A stretch of 64,000 nt of DNA, from assembly GCA_037013685.1 (NCBI GenBank), contig CM072894.1:9984841-10048840 (forward strand), given 5' to 3'. Each line of letters opens with the position of its first letter. Position 1 is the first letter of the stretch. Positions 1 to 14,700 of the stretch are shown piece after piece. Origin of the DNA: Acridotheres tristis. Its lineage: Eukaryota > Chordata > Aves > Passeriformes > Sturnidae. Under the pieces are notes generated by a model. It was not told the origin of the DNA, searched no databases, and worked only from the letters and a program-made list of their open reading frames with translations. A program made the position numbers and the translations under genes.

Positions 1-3000
1 TTAAATTAATCAAGGTGGCTAGTTTATAGCACAGCTTGCAGCTTTTACTTTCTACTTATTTGTCTGACCTCCCCCTCATCTTGCCAATTTGATTGCAGTC
101 TTGATTTTGCAGTTTCAAAATACAGTGGAATGTATTATGTTATTTCATGCAATGTTTACTTGGTTATAGCAACAGCTTGTCTTTGATTTGAAAATCCCCA
201 TTGTACCATAAAATGCAATAATATCTGCAGGAGAATTAATCATGTGAAGGAGGAGGCAAAACCAAAACTCATGGAGAATACAGCAGGCCAAATCAATTCA
301 TGGTGTGTTTTTTATTTGCTAATTTTTACTTTGTTTATTTCCTCTTTCCTTTATTATTGTCTCCTTGTGGTTTGACAGAAGATGCTAGGATGGGAAGGAT
401 CCAACTTTGACAGAGGTTTATCAGCTTCTTCTAAATTGTTGCAAGGCAGTTGTAGATGTAGTGTGGCCAGCACTTGTGGTATATTTTATACAAACTGAGT
501 ACCTGCCATCTCTTTTGTTAGTTTTAGTGGTTTCTGGAAGTTTGCCTCATCTCCTGGCACTTCTGATTTAATTTCACAGGCTGTATTATATCCCTCTTTT
601 GTTTAAAAATATGTTAAGGGGTTAAAATATTAATGTATTAAAATTCTGTTACACATCTTCCAAATAATGCATCTGTGACACAGGTTTGTCCAGGTTTGCC
701 TACAGAAGCAATCAAAAACCACATTTCTTCCTAAGGGCTGTTGTAGTCTAGTTCAAGCATAGTATGTGGCAATTTGGCATTTCACTGAATGATATGCAAT
801 CATGTAGGCAAAGCTGTATCTCTTGTGTCTGTTTTCTGCAGCCCTCTGGATTTCTTTTGTGTAGAAAATCTGCCTTACTGTTCATTTGCAATTGCAAATA
901 GCTCCATTGCAATAGCACCCAGAGGTGCTTCAACAGAGCAAATACAACTTATTAAAAGATGACCATAAATCAGTAGATCTCCAGAGTAGATTTAGTGGTT
1001 TGGCTATATTCCAACTGAAATTAAAATCATAAAATTGCCATTAAGTTTATTTAAAAAGTGTGTCATGGAGATGAGAAGCAAAAAAAACCTCAAGAACCAT
1101 AAAATGTATTCAAGATATAAGAAACTGCTATTATTAAAATATACGTGTTATACATCCTACATTGGGAAGTAATTTTTGCCAAAAATAGAAGTGCCAGAGT
1201 CTTCCACCAATACATTAGGGATTTCCCTAGCATTGATTTTTATGGGAAGATATTCAGCTACTGCACTAAGGACTGACAGTAGAATAGAGGGAGGAAAAGT
1301 AATGCAGGTTATGTTGTGTGACACGTGGGTTGCTAATTATTTAGAGCATGCAAGAGTGTGGCTGGGATTTCTGGCCATGCTGAAAGAAGTGAGGAAGAGT
1401 GATGGTGGCAGACACAAGATTAGTGTTCAGCAAGATATACTAAACCAAGACTCTGGAGATGTCTGTGGCCTTTGCAGGGAGTAGATGTGGGCTCTCTCCT
1501 TAAAGGTCTGAGCAAACACAGCTGTGTGCTGAGCAGCAGTGAGTTCCAGGCATCAAATCTGCTGCCCTGGTGCTCACTTGCGCTGGCAGAGCTACAGAGT
1601 GATGGGTGCTGCTGGTGTGGGCTGAGATTCTCAACACTGATAAATGAGGAAGTCTGGAAAAGCACAGCAAAATGTCTGTGGGGGACTTAATGATTTCTGT
1701 GAAGAATTCATGTGCTTGCTCTTGTGCAGAGCTCTCTGTAGTAATACGAGAGCCTCATGATGAGGGCAGAGGAATCCCAGTTGTTGGACTGCTACTTACT
1801 GTTCCTTGGTAAATCATACAGATGGCATTGAGGAGCTGTTAGTGTTGTACAGGACCTGTGCAAAAGTCAGTCAGTCTGGACTGGGGGTGACCTGCTAGAG
1901 GGGATAACAAGAGAAATGTTTCGAGTGGAGAATGGCTGTCAGCTTTCAAATGAGGGCTTTGTCTGTGTTGGAAGGAAATACAGACATCTGGAATGGTATG
2001 GAGCTGTTGTGTACCTTGTCCAGGTCCTCACAGGTTTCCACAGTCCCAGGCAAGCATGGAGACCTGGCTTCCAGGCTGGTACGAGACAACTTGCAGATCA
2101 TGGTATATTGCCAGGAATTGCAAGTGCATTTGAAGATGGGGAAAGTAGCAAAATGTGACTACTTGAGGCATGAGCAATGTAAATAAGAGACAATGAAATT
2201 CAGCCTTGTATGTAATCAAGTGTATTGTGAAGTTCTCTATAGAAGAAAGCCAAAGCAAATATCTCAATGGGGCAAGACATTTGACAAGCAACCGTGGTGA
2301 AGGAGACTTTGGTCAAAAGTTAAATGAGAGCCTGCTTGTAGCTTAAAGATCTGGTTTATAAAGCTGTGGTATCTGCATTTAAAATGCTGTTTTATTTCTG
2401 TGCTTTTTCAGTGTCAGAATGACACAGATTAACTGGAAGGAGTTTAGATAAGAAAGCAATAAATAATTAAAATGTTGTAGGAGAGTCTGAAGAATGAACC
2501 AAGTATAGATTAAATTTGGCAAAGCGTAGACAGTGGAAAGCTATAAATCTACACCCCTTTGAGTGTAATAGCAAGGAAGGGAGTGCAGCATTGCTGCTGG
2601 GTGTGTGTGAGCATATTGTTCTGGCCACTGGTTGTGATAGAGCTCTGTAGGCCTGGCTCTGCAGGGCTCTGCCTGAAGAAGTCAGAGTGCAGGAGCAGGA
2701 CCACGAAGCCAAAGTGCAAACAGTCATGAAAGCAACAAACAAGGTGCAAAGCTCAGGGAATACCTGCTGCTACAGACTGAAATGAGAATAATTCTGCTGT
2801 TTAAATTGGTTTAACTTTAGAATTAGGGTAGAGGGGCATGATAAAATACCAAATATAGAGACGATACGCATGGAGAAAATGAGGATTAAACACCCCCCAA
2901 AACAAACTAGGAAATGCAGGAGATTAGACTTTAGCCTTTCTTTTTATTCTTTTGCATGGAGACATTTGCAGGTATTGCTCATGGTACTGTAGAAAATATT

Positions 3001-6000
3001 ACTTGGCGTTGTTTTAATTTTTCAAAGTTTTGTCTTGTTTGTGTTTTTTTTTTTTTTTAATTTCTTTTTGTTGTTTCTTTACAAGCTGGAAAATGGACAG
3101 AGTTAGATTGCATGTACAGAGCTGCAGTTTCATTACTGAACTGAGCTGTGCTCTCATAGACTGAATGGGCTTTTCCTTAGAAAAGTAACTGAGGAATGAA
3201 GTAGACTTGATAAAATGGCACAGTGATTTAAATCTTTGTTTTTTTAAAAGTTTTATGTTGCAGTGTATCTTGATTTAGATTAGCAACGTAAGTAATCTTG
3301 ATGTTAAAACTCCTTCTGCTGTGGAGCCTGTGAGTCTTGAGGCAGTCCCAAGAGATTTCCTCTGTTTTGCATCGTTTGCCACTGGTAAGGTTTTATTTGT
3401 TTCCTAACAAAACAAAGAAATTAAGAAATCCCGCTCCAGAGCAAACAAGCTTTTCTGCTGGCTCCAAAGACTGTGTGTTGGCTGCATTGATGTTTATCTG
3501 GGATACAGCCAAGGGCTCCTGGTGCTGCACCTGGGGAATCCTGCAGGGCTCTGCCTACACCCACCCACCCCAAGACTGTCTGCCTTTCGTGGAGCTGGGT
3601 TACAGCTGCATCATACATCCTTTCTCAAGGCACAGGGCTGGCAGAGCCCCCAGCATTGTACCCACATGGCAAAGGCATCTGCAGCTTCAGGAAGACAAAG
3701 AGAAAGCAGGACCTCCATGATCCTCAGATAACCTGTGGTTTATGGTACACAAGGCTCTTACTGATTATCTGATTGTACAGAGAAACTAAACCTGTGCAAT
3801 AGTCTTTGATCTGGTAGTGCTGTACAGGGCTTGAGTAATGCTGCCTCACATGAAGACTGTGGTGATCCCCATCCCTGCTCTGCTCCCCAGAAGGATATTT
3901 GAAGCTCTGAGAAGTCATCTCTTGCCTGCAGTTGAGGTCAAGACAATGGATGATTGAAGAAGTCTTTTAGGACAGCTGGAATGGAGCTGATGAAAGCAGA
4001 GTCTCAAGTATGCTCTCCTACCCAAAGCAGTGACTCTTGGCTAAGCTACTCTACAAGATAGGATTGAACAAAGCCATTCCATATTTGGAACAAACTGCAA
4101 CACCTCTCTGTGTCTGCCACAGCCCCTGCATTGTTACCATCTATAAAGAATCAAGGGAAACAGGAAAAGAGGCATTTTGGGAAAGCAGAGAGAAGCACTG
4201 TATGAATCTGAGTACTCATACTGGGTAGTCAGCTGCACAGCCCGATATTCTGTATGCACTTGCTCTCAGATTTTTGTAGAAATGAGACCTTATATGGTAT
4301 ATTTAACATATAAATGTAGTGCAATCAACTGCTGCCTGGACTTCCCTGGATATTTAACTAGGGGAAGAAGGGAGCAGAGTTACTGACTGTGATCAATCAT
4401 CTGTTCCTATACAAACTAAGCAGTGTTACCACTGAAAATAGGTGTTAGGCTAATAGCAGCTTTGGGATTAATCTGGGGACAGTGCAAATGGAAACTTTAA
4501 AATTTATGGTGCTTCAAGACACACCCTCTTTGAAAGGCTTCCTAGTTAATGTCATGCCCTAAAAAGCCCCCTCCTCAGATGATAAAGGTGGGGCTGCCCT
4601 GAGAACTCTGCAGTCTTTTAAATGCCAGTAGCTACTGAGGACAGCTGACTGGTTTGGATCTGGAAGATGTTTGATGGGAATCCACCTCTAGGTAACCTGT
4701 GAATATATTCTGTGTCTCTGAGTATAGTGAAGGGAAGGACACATGAGGAATATTGAGATGGAGCTTCTGTCAGTCTTGTGTCTCCAGTCTACTTATGGAA
4801 ACACAGGCAAAATCTTAATGTGGCATTTGCTGCCAGCATCTAATGATTCACAACAGGAGCCGTAGCTTCTGAGTTAGGCTGGATTAGGTCCTTATAAACC
4901 AGCAGAACTCCTGGATCTAGCATGACATGTAGATCCAACAGTCCATAAGGTTTGCTGGAGTGTTACCTGTTCTGTATGTGTAGCAGGAGAACTCAGTTGG
5001 CCTTTTTTGCAAGTTGCTTCTATTTCTGAGCTCCAGATCTAACTACTTTGGTTTCTTTATTTTGAAGTTAACAGTTGCAGTCATGGTTACAAACACAGAG
5101 ATTCAACAACTAGGAGCTTGCAGAACTGCATATAATTTATGCTGATAAAAGATGAATCATTAATGGCTAAGGTTAAAGAAGTTTATATTATGGTTACCAT
5201 TGGTTTGGGTTGGGTTCTTCCCTCCCCCCTGCTTCTTTATTTTTAAGACAAGTAGCATATGTGTACTATACAGGAGGTAGGCCTGTTGTTTGTTCATGCA
5301 TTTCCCCCACATTCCTCAAAAATGGAGCAGTTAGATGGCCTCAGAATGTTGTTTCACCCTGAAAGACTCTGTTGACACTTCCACTGTGTGTTGCTACTTG
5401 GCAATCTCTAACTTGTTTAGTGGGTGTAAAAAGTTCATACTGATGAAACTGCCAAAAATAAGCTCAAGAACCTGAACATTTTTGTTTGCTGCAGCTTCCC
5501 ATGTTAGGATCAGCTTTGTTCAGTTTGGTTTGGTGCATGTTGCTGGGGAAATCGAGGGATGTTGGAGTGTGAAGTGTGTGTTTTGAGGGTTCTAGAATGG
5601 TTAGGTATTTATAACAGATGTGTGTATTTTAGAGCATAAAAAAATTAGTGTGCTTTTCATTTAAATGCTTTGTTTAGTGGATCCAAATAGAAAAGGAAGA
5701 TAATGTTGGCAGAGACCAGTAATAAACAGGATTGTATCACATCAAAATTATACCAAATCGGGATGGGCTGCTGAAACAAATATTTATAATGGAAAAAACC
5801 CAAACTTGTGCCTGTTGGAACAGACTGTGTTCAGGCCTTTTTTGGACTTGCAAGGTGATTGAAGGGAAGGAGGAAGAAATGGTTTATGTACTCTATTTCA
5901 CAGTTGCTTTTATAGTTTTTGGACAGCGCAGGGAAAAAACCTTTCAATGCAAAAGCTTAGGAATTTTGCCCAAAGCAAGTCCCACAGAAAGTATTTCATC

Positions 6001-7379
6001 TGTGTAGAGGCACAGGCATAGATACTCATGCTTTGATCCAATAAATGAAGCATGTCCATAGTATCAGTGTTTTTCTAGTGTGTTTTAAAATTATGCATAT
6101 GCTGAGGGAATCTGCTGGACTTGGGATTGCTGCCAACCCAGGAGATTTGAACATGGCCACATGGAGTGTAGCCCACCCACCACTCTGCATTTGTATAGAA
6201 GGAACCATGACCTAAATGTTTGCATTTGAGGGTACAGACCTCCCAAAAGGCGAACAAGTTTGCCGTGGCATTTGCAGGATGCAAGTACATTGCACTCTGT
6301 CAGGGCTTTCTCTGTGGCTAAATGCCACTAAATGCTCTGAAGCTCTTGGAAGCAGCCAAGACAACTCCAACATTTGCTTAAGGATTAGCCCTTCCCATCC
6401 TTCAGCTAAGGCTTTTAGCATTAAAAATCACAAAGAATCTCTTGCTTGCAGTGCCAGATTAGAAAGGATAATTCATTAGCACTTTCTCTTTAAAAAAGGG
6501 GATTTGTTAGTTCACATTTTGATTTGAATAATTCAAACTCTGCTTGTTGCTGAGATGTTCCTTACCATGTAGGTTTGCTTTAGTGAGTGATATCAAGTCA
6601 GAGCTCAGTGGCCTGAAAGCATGAGCAGTTACCTCATATATTTATTGTTTTGAAAATGCCAAGCAGAAATGAAAGCTGTTTAACTTTGCTTCAGAAAGAC
6701 GAAAACAATCACTCACAATGCAATAGCTGTTGTAGGAATTTTCAGGGGTTTATATGATTTCCTGTGAGTCCCATTAGAAGAGAGGTTACTAGATATTTTT
6801 CCCTTTATACAGGCAGGTTGTCTCTTATGATGGAAAGAATTTTTGTTTTTTGAAAATAATAGCCATGGTGTTATTAGGCTACTGGAAAATGAATAGTGAT
6901 GCGTTATTCAAAGAAATTCAAGTGTTACTTTCTTGGTGCACATACAATTAACTGTGAGCCATTGCTTGAGTTACTGCTGAAAATGTAATGAAGATGCTCA
7001 TTAGCACTGATGAGCCTTTAAAAGTATTTGAGTGTCTAAAATTAATGCCTCTGGGATGGTTTACAGATGTTCTTGTCTTTGGTTGAGCCTTAAGAAAAGC
7101 TATGTAGGGGGTAGTAAAGCTGTTCCAAGCATTAGAGCTTTCAGTGTGGTCAGGTGGCTCCTTCCACAAGATGGATATGAAATACAGAGTTATTATTGAA
7201 AAGGAAATGTGACTTCAGTCACATCAAGGTTTGGTGCTAAATAAATAGTTACTATGGCTGAAAACTCACTCAGCTAACAGGGAATAAACTCAGCAAAGAA
7301 ATGTCCCTTTTCATTCTATGCATTGCAACAGATCGATGTTAATTTTTGATGAAGGCATTAACAAAGTAACCCATGTCGT
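1..7379. other. Non-coding AT-rich DNA, no gene seen
   Basis: No frame on either strand resembles a known protein; the longest frames are about 60 to 90 codons and overlap each other in several frames, as expected by chance. A T15 run lies at 3,044-3,058, the sort of homopolymer left by an old retroposed tail or by slippage. A short pyrimidine stretch near 5,217-5,232 (CCCTCCCCCC core) is the only other low-complexity sequence. I see no RNA gene and no repeat I can name. Intron or intergenic spacer is the simplest reading. Confidence 0.7.
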
Positions 7380-8680
7380 GGAGAAATCCCATCTTTGTAA
7401 GAAGAGGCTTCATTTTTCAGCCTGTTTGTGACTCCAAGCAAGCTATGGCCCAGTGATGGAGTAGCTCCTTCAAAGTGGAAACAGGTGCAGCTGAGCCCAT
7501 GGAGAGCTGCAGTTGTGTTGCTCAAGTTGTGCAGGGGAGCTGCAGTGCTGCACCCCAGGAGTGCCGGGCTCCTGACACTGCTGCTTGTCCTCTGGGTGCC
7601 CCCTGCCCCCTTGGTAGAGGAAATCCAGTTGGGCTGCTTTCAGCATAGAAGTTGATATGTTAACCAGTTTTTCAGCCACAAAATTAGCATGAAAGAGTAA
7701 TGCATAGCAATGAAACAATTTTTTCTGAACTGCACAGGTTTGAGGGTGCATTTGACAGTTTCTATTGCAATTTGCTCTGGCACACTTTCAAATGTTAGGG
7801 TATGCCAATAGAAAAAAAAAAACCAAAAACCAGGGCTGAGGCTTTAAATCAGGTTGCAGCTTCCATGTTTAAATAAGTCACTCAAGTTGTGTTTGCTTTG
7901 AAGTAAACACTGGTGTGAAAAGGAAACCTCCTTGCACCCTCCTTTTTAATACTGCTCTTGACTATAGTAGAAAATCCTCTACATATACAGTGCATTTGCC
8001 ATGTAGCTTAAGCATGGTGCTAGAACATCTGTTTTGCTGATGGCACAATTCTCCTATATGGCAACTTAACCAGTGTGAAAGAAAGAAATATGCACTCACT
8101 ACCTAGAAGATTGTGGGAATGGGGAACAGCAACAGCTTTACTGGTTAAAAAAGTATAAGATGAGAACGAGTCTTCTTGTGGCATTCTGATTCTCTAAGCT
8201 AAACACAGCCTTTCCCATCATGTTTAATATCTTGTGGTAGATACTTCTTTCGTAAACTTGTCTGATCGCTTTTGAACTCTTTTATGCTCAAGGATCCATA
8301 TCCAGGAAGTGTTACAGAAAAGCAGTTCGAGAGAAGAGCTCACTCCCCTCCTTTCCAAGTGACTTATGACCAACAGGAGGCAGTCACAAGAAATAATGCC
8401 ACTGACTGGCAACTGTCACTCTGGGATGGTGTTTTAATTCTAAGACAGGAATGGGTGAAAAATGCAAGCCTGCAAAACTGAAGGAGGTAATGCTTAGATC
8501 CATGTGAGATGAGACCCCAGAAATACAGGGTAATAGGTGACTTGGCCTCTGTTTTTCCTTTGGAAAGGAGAATTTTTTAGGCTGCCTAGATAAAAGTGGA
8601 ATGTTACCTTACTCATATTTCTAAGGATATGTCTACTCTTAAAAATAGAGGATAATGTGTCAGATTTTAGGAAAAAATAT
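7380..8680. other. Non-coding DNA with a GC-richer patch
   Basis: About 7,430-7,620 is GC-richer than its surroundings and rich in CAG/CTG words (repeated GAGCTGCAG), but its frames (75 codons on plus, 93 on minus) match nothing I recognise and lack convincing splice boundaries. CpG is scarce, so it is not a CpG island. An A11 run lies near 7,811-7,821. The remainder is ordinary AT-rich sequence without a recognisable element. Confidence 0.6.
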
Positions 8681-8704
8681 CCCCTCTCCTTCCCCCCCAC
8701 CCCC
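8681..8704 (-). other. Potential G-quadruplex tract (minus strand)
   Basis: The plus strand reads C4 (8,681-8,684), a 7-nt spacer, C7 (8,692-8,698), A, C5 (8,700-8,704). On the minus strand this gives a G5, a G7 that can be split into two G3 runs, and a G4, which meets the usual G3+N1-7 pattern. A plus-strand transcript would carry the C-rich side and would not form an RNA quadruplex. Formation in DNA is inferred from the pattern alone. Confidence 0.4.
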
Positions 8705-11700
8705 ACCAAGGCAACCCAAAAGTGGTGGGGGAGTTTCTGCTAGAAAGTGATGGTGCTTAAGCTTAGCTTTCTTGAACTTCTTCAAAAAGACATAAGTTAT
8801 AAATGTGATTTTCGGAAACTTACAAGAATATTTAAAACCAATGTATACTGAATGAACTTCATGCTGAAGTGCAGAGCTGCTGTGGTGCTATCTTAGATGC
8901 GAAGAACTCTTCAAATTTTGAGAAGCTTTATGTATGTTCACAATTGTCTTGTTTGTAGAATGTTCTCTATAAACTCCCGGCTATGCACACCTAAGCAACT
9001 CCATCCATGTAGGTCTATTTTGTTGAAGTTTATACAAGTTATGGCGTTGCTGTTGATAGTTGGTGAATCCTGTGTAGGGCTTAAATTACCAATGGGTTGA
9101 AGTCCTTCTGTGGCTGCTGTCCCCACAGCCCCTGGCATTGCCTCACGGTGCCTGCAGAGGGGTTGCAGAGTGTGGAGTGGGGGGAAGTGTCTCCTTTCTG
9201 CCAGGCAGAGATGTACCTGTGCCCCAGGACCCCCAGCATGCTGCTGTCCTGGCCCAGAGATCGAGCTCTGATGGCTGAGCTGCAGAGCTGCATTCCCTGG
9301 ATTTGGCAGGGTTAGCAAGCCTTCCTCTCTCTAATGCCCCATTCTTTCTAGTGGGCCTCTGGGGGATGAGGAGTAAAAAGAACAGCTAGACATCATGAAT
9401 GACTAAGAGACATGCTGTCCGTGCTATTGCTTGCTGGATTTAAAGGCAAATTAATAAGTACAATAGCAAGGCTGATACAATCACCAAATGTTTTCTACCC
9501 AGTTTATCTGACAAATGCAGTTTGAAGTGTTTGTCTAGTTATTCTTTCCAAGCAGTTATTTATGATGTACCACATAGTGCCATAATAAAGGCAAACTCAC
9601 TCTTTGTTTCTGCTTTATTGAAGCTACCAGACTGTGAGAGCTTATCAAAGCTGTGGGTGCAGGGAAGTGTCTGCTGACTCCATTTAGATGAATCCTAGAA
9701 TAGAAAACTGTGAGGAGCAAGGCCCCTGCGAAGTATTTTGGGGTCTTTTCCTTCCCTTATTTCTACTTTACCCCAGATCATCCCTTTGCTTCCTTTCCTG
9801 GCTGTTGCCTCCTCTTGCTGCATTATAGCTGGCTGTGACCTTTGTGGGAGGCCCATCAGAGACCTGCATACCTGATAAAATTAACACAATCCCGTAGTTC
9901 AGACTGAGGCCATGACTTTAGTGCTTCACCATGTGGACTATCTGACTTGAGGCTCACTTAGTTTGGGTATCCTCTGTGAGAGCCTCTAAACTAGCAAACT
10001 AGCAAAAATTAAACTGGCAAAGCACTGGTTAATGCAGCAGCAATCCCTGACATTGCCCTACAAGCACCAAACCATGGCTCTTGCTGAGGTTCTCCAAGCA
10101 TGTACAAGTAGTTGGCTATTCTTGCTCAGTTCCTTATTTTGTTCTCCTTTGAGTGTGAATTACATAAAACACAGGGGAAAATGCTTACCTGAGTAGTCGT
10201 TTTCTGAACTGTGTTTGAATTGAAATGCCCTGAAGGCAAAATGATAAAGTCTGAAGAAGAAAATCCAGGTCAGCATATGTATGCTGAATGCATTGCTATA
10301 GCAATTTTGGCAGGGACTTGCATGGTGCACTAGACACCAAGCACAGACTATTCATCCAGTGCTGTTTCTGTATTTAAAATAAGAAGCAAACAATACTGTG
10401 ATAGTGTCATAAATAACTTCGACATCTTCTCTTGGCTTTTCATACAGTTAGCCTTTTTTAAAAATTTTCTATTCTTGATGACAGTATTTAAAGATGCATT
10501 TGAAACAGAGCCTAGCTATTTACATTTTTGTTACTTTGACCTTTGTGGTCCTTGCAGATACTTGTGGATTTCTTCTCTGTGTTCACAATGATTTTGATTA
10601 ATGTGTGAGACTGCAATTAAATACTTACATGAGTGCTTGGCAGAGGAGAGCTTGGCTTAGAGGAAAAGTACAAATATTAGCTCAATTTTATTTTAAAGGC
10701 TTTGAGAATAATTCCTTCTTCAAGTCTCACACGTGTTAAGAATGGAATGCAGTCACCGAAAAAAGAACAATAGTTTCTTCTAGCTACAAAAGTGAGGCAT
10801 GGGTTTTGGTTACTCTGCCTTTACCCCACAGTTTTTACTTGTAGACTTATTTATCCACTTGATGTATGGTATTTCGTTTCAGTGACCTTGTTTAAAAACG
10901 TGAATTCTTGTTTATGGCGTATTTCATTCTGGCAGGAGTTTAGAAAGACTTCTGTAGATATTGGTTAGAAAATATTGACTTATATAGGTGCAAAAGCTTT
11001 TGTCAGCAGTTCTTTGCTTCACTGGGTGCTATGCATTGCTCTAATTGTTCCTTATACAATTGCATGCTCTGCTGTATCAGAAAGCACAACGCATTTCTGG
11101 GGGCTGTCAGCTTGTGGCTGTTCCCCTGAAAAGAAGATTTTTCCTCATCTTTTTTTTGCCGCATTATGTCAGACTGTGTTGAGAGGGCTGAACTGGGGAT
11201 GAGAGGCTCTCCCCCACCCACATGGTCCTTTCTTTTTCCCTTACCTCTTGTGAAGATTACTCTGTCCCCTCTGGTGCACTGACAGCTAATGACAAGCCCT
11301 GATGCTGACAGAAGCAACGTGATCCCCAGACTGCAGTGCCAGCTGCTTTGGAGTTGGGAAAAGATCCAGATTCTCAGAGCAGCCTGTTTTGCAACAGCAG
11401 CACTAATATTGGATTGTTTTGGGGTCTGTGTGTGAGGGAAGCTCTACTGTGTAACTTGTTTAATTGTAGATGTCTAGAGATAAGAGGCAAAACATGTCCA
11501 TTCCCAAACATGTCTCATTTTTGCCAGCAGTTGCTTGAATATGTCACGTGGTCTTCAGATAACTGCACTTTGATAAAATCAAGTTTTTCACTTTCAGTTT
11601 TTAGTTCTGAGCATTCAGAGTTTTCAGTTCCATAGCCCCTGAAGAGACGATTGCACCTGGCCTACAGCGTCATGGGAGATGGGGGAGAATAAGATTCCCT

Positions 11701-14700
11701 GCTCAAGAAACAACTTTTTCCTGTCAGCACCGTTTCCATGCTTATTTTTGTTTGCTCTGGAAACATTTGACTTGCCAGAAGCCACTGACTGACTTGAGGC
11801 AAGAACATGCTGTGTATCTTCTGTGAAAGACTGCCTGTATTCAGGCATCTGGAAGATCTAGTTACATCTTTATTTCTGGAGTAAGAATCGCTCAGTAGGG
11901 TTGTCAGGTGGCAAGGTGATGACAAATTATGCTTTGTTACCTTGTGCTGGCTCATGTCATGCATATCATACCAAACCACGGTAGTGAAGAGCAGGGAGAG
12001 GGAGGCTGTGCATCATTGCTTTGTCTTGTGCACTGAACTGCATGCGAGTTCATCTTTAGTTGCCCAAAAGGTTCTCTAGAAATGGGACCAAATGTGCCCT
12101 TTTTTGTTGGGGTGGGTAATAGAGTGGTGATGGGAGTAGCTGTGTAGCTCCTTACGTGTTTGACTGTGATATGATGATGTGGCTTATTAGTGAAAAAACA
12201 GGGATCACAGGTATTTCCACAAATGGAGATTTCTGAATTCCGGGTGGATGTGATTTTAGAATTTGTGTACCCCTGAAATTGTTCTCTGGCTTTTCTATTT
12301 TTCCAAGAGTTGACATAATTTTATAACTCACCTTACTGCCAAGTGAAACAGTGGAGATGAACGAAATGATTGCATCATGCCATTAAGAATGTGCTGAAAA
12401 ATACTCAGAAGACATGCCAAAAAATGAGCAGTCCATTGTGACTAACACTTGGAGGCAAGAGCATTGGTTATTAAAAAAACCCAAAACAATAAAACAGAAC
12501 ATAAGCCAACCCCATAGAATTTTCGTTTGAATTATTAAAAAATAAACACAAAAGAATATAGAAACTAAACAAGTAAAAGATTAGGGGGGCTTTTGATAGC
12601 TGTCCGACTGCAGGAGTATGGAATAATTGTAAAAGTGATGGTTGTAGCTGTGCTGAGAAGCGTATATGACGTTAGACTTAAATCTATTTAAAAGCAAACG
12701 TGATTGCCATAGGATTGGTTTTGAGGTGGAGAAGAGCTGAACTGCAAACAACACACTTTACTTGTTCAAGAGCTCCTGTTTTCTACCAAAACCTGCATCC
12801 CTGAGTGGAGATGAATTTAGGTTGTTATGTCAGCCTGTGTTTGTAAGGGCAGCCAGCGGCATTGGATGCTTCTGGGGCGAGTCAGAAGGGCAGAACCTGG
12901 AAGCACCCGACTGGTGAAGAATGGGGTTTGCTCTGCCACCTGGCAGTGCTTTGGGAACAGACAGAAAGGCTGCCTCAGGCTTGCATTTTTCCAAGTGGGT
13001 TTTATCTGCTAGCAGAGCTGTGGGAAAGTTAAAAGGAGGCTGCAAAGTGTTTAAATGGATCAGGAAAGAACAGATAATGGTTAACTGCTTCGTCCCCTCC
13101 ATCCTGTAGAAGCTGGGGAATAGCTGCTCTTGCAACTCGTAATTGCAGGTGACTTCTGGTTCCCTGCTGTGGAGAAACCAAGCTGCTGCCAGCTCCGCTG
13201 AGCCGCAGAAAGGAAAAAGAGGTTGCAAAGGGCAGGGAGTGGCTCAGAGGCTGAAAAGTGGGAAAAGATTTAAGGTGAAAAAAAAAGGAAAAAACCTACT
13301 AACTTAAGTTGCTGTGCATGTGGTCATTGCATGTGGCCACACGCTTATTTGGAGTGATGTTTGATGTTGGGACAGCAGATTCAAAGATTTTTTTGGGTTT
13401 GCCTCAGTAGTTGCACTTATCCCTCAGGGCAAAGGCGTATGTGTTTGGTTTGGTTCCTTTCTTCTAAAAGCTGTTCTTGCTCCCTTGTCAGTAAGCTTGC
13501 CTGACAAGTTAAACAGATAGTAGGTGGAATGAATTTATGGATGGTTTACTGAGCATCTAAAAAGAGTACCTAGTCATGAGATCATTAGTAATTATACTGG
13601 CTTTGCTGAAATAATTCCTTTCCAAGTAACTGCTACCAGCAGGTATAAATTGTTAGAAGGAATCTTGTGATTCCTATAAGTTTGTATTAGGAAAAGTTAA
13701 TATTCTAGGGAAAAGATGGGAACACCTGTATTTACATGGAAGTTGCAACATTTCACGTGATCCTATTCAGTGTATAGTAAAAGCCAAGAAATGTAGTTTT
13801 CACACATTTTTAGAAGAAAATTCCCCTTACAGATGCTGCACATTAGCTCAGAGAAAGTAACATGATCAATAGGGCTACGGGAGAGGATTGAAGAGATAAG
13901 GCATGTGATTCTTTTTAACAGTGGTAATGCATTTCTTCATCCTGTTCTGTTATGATTAATCCAAAACGATACACTGACAAATGAAACATACAGCACAGCT
14001 AATGTGGGAATTTTAGTTGGAGTAAAGCTGTATAGCTCCATTGGCTTGTATTGGGAAGATGCCATCTTTCTGCACTGGAGTATGTGGCCAATAATTTCAG
14101 AAAAAAAGTAGAGCTCCTTCAAGATGACTATTTTATGAAGAAAATACATATTCTGTAGTAATTTTGGTCTTGAAAGCTGCTACAAGATAGCCATGGAAGG
14201 CAGTCCAGCTATTTGCTGAAATATTTCAGCTACTAGTTCAAATAACTTTTGTTTGAAATTACATTATAGTTTACTTGAACTGATAAATGAACCTTGGCAA
14301 GAGGAGGCATTCAGGGCTGAGCTCAGACACATGCAAATGGTTCTTGTTTTCAACAGAGCTACAGCCGACAAGAAAAGAATGGACTGGTGCTTCCTGTGGT
14401 TAACACAGAGTATTACTGACATTGAACAGTCTTTCTCAACCTTGTTAGTCAGGAAAAATAAAAATGTGTCATAAATACCATACTAACCTGACACTCAGAA
14501 TTGAGACACAATTAGTGCTAAAGTTGTCTATTTCGTGACATTACTCCTTAGGAACTGTCCTTAGCAGTGTTCCTAGTTTCTCTATTGGCTTAGTGCTCTT
14601 TTTTATAAGAGCACTTTTAACCCTCTAAATAAGGCCACTTTTCCTTTAAATATGTGAATAAAATAATGCTCATTATCGTCAGAAGGATTTATGTGTTCAT

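Noticed and set aside
12332..12393. Minus-strand 62-bp open frame between TATTTTTCAG and AAG|GTGAGT
   Set aside because: Good borders, but several similar segments occur on both strands, which is the rate expected for decoy splice sites; peptide not recognised.
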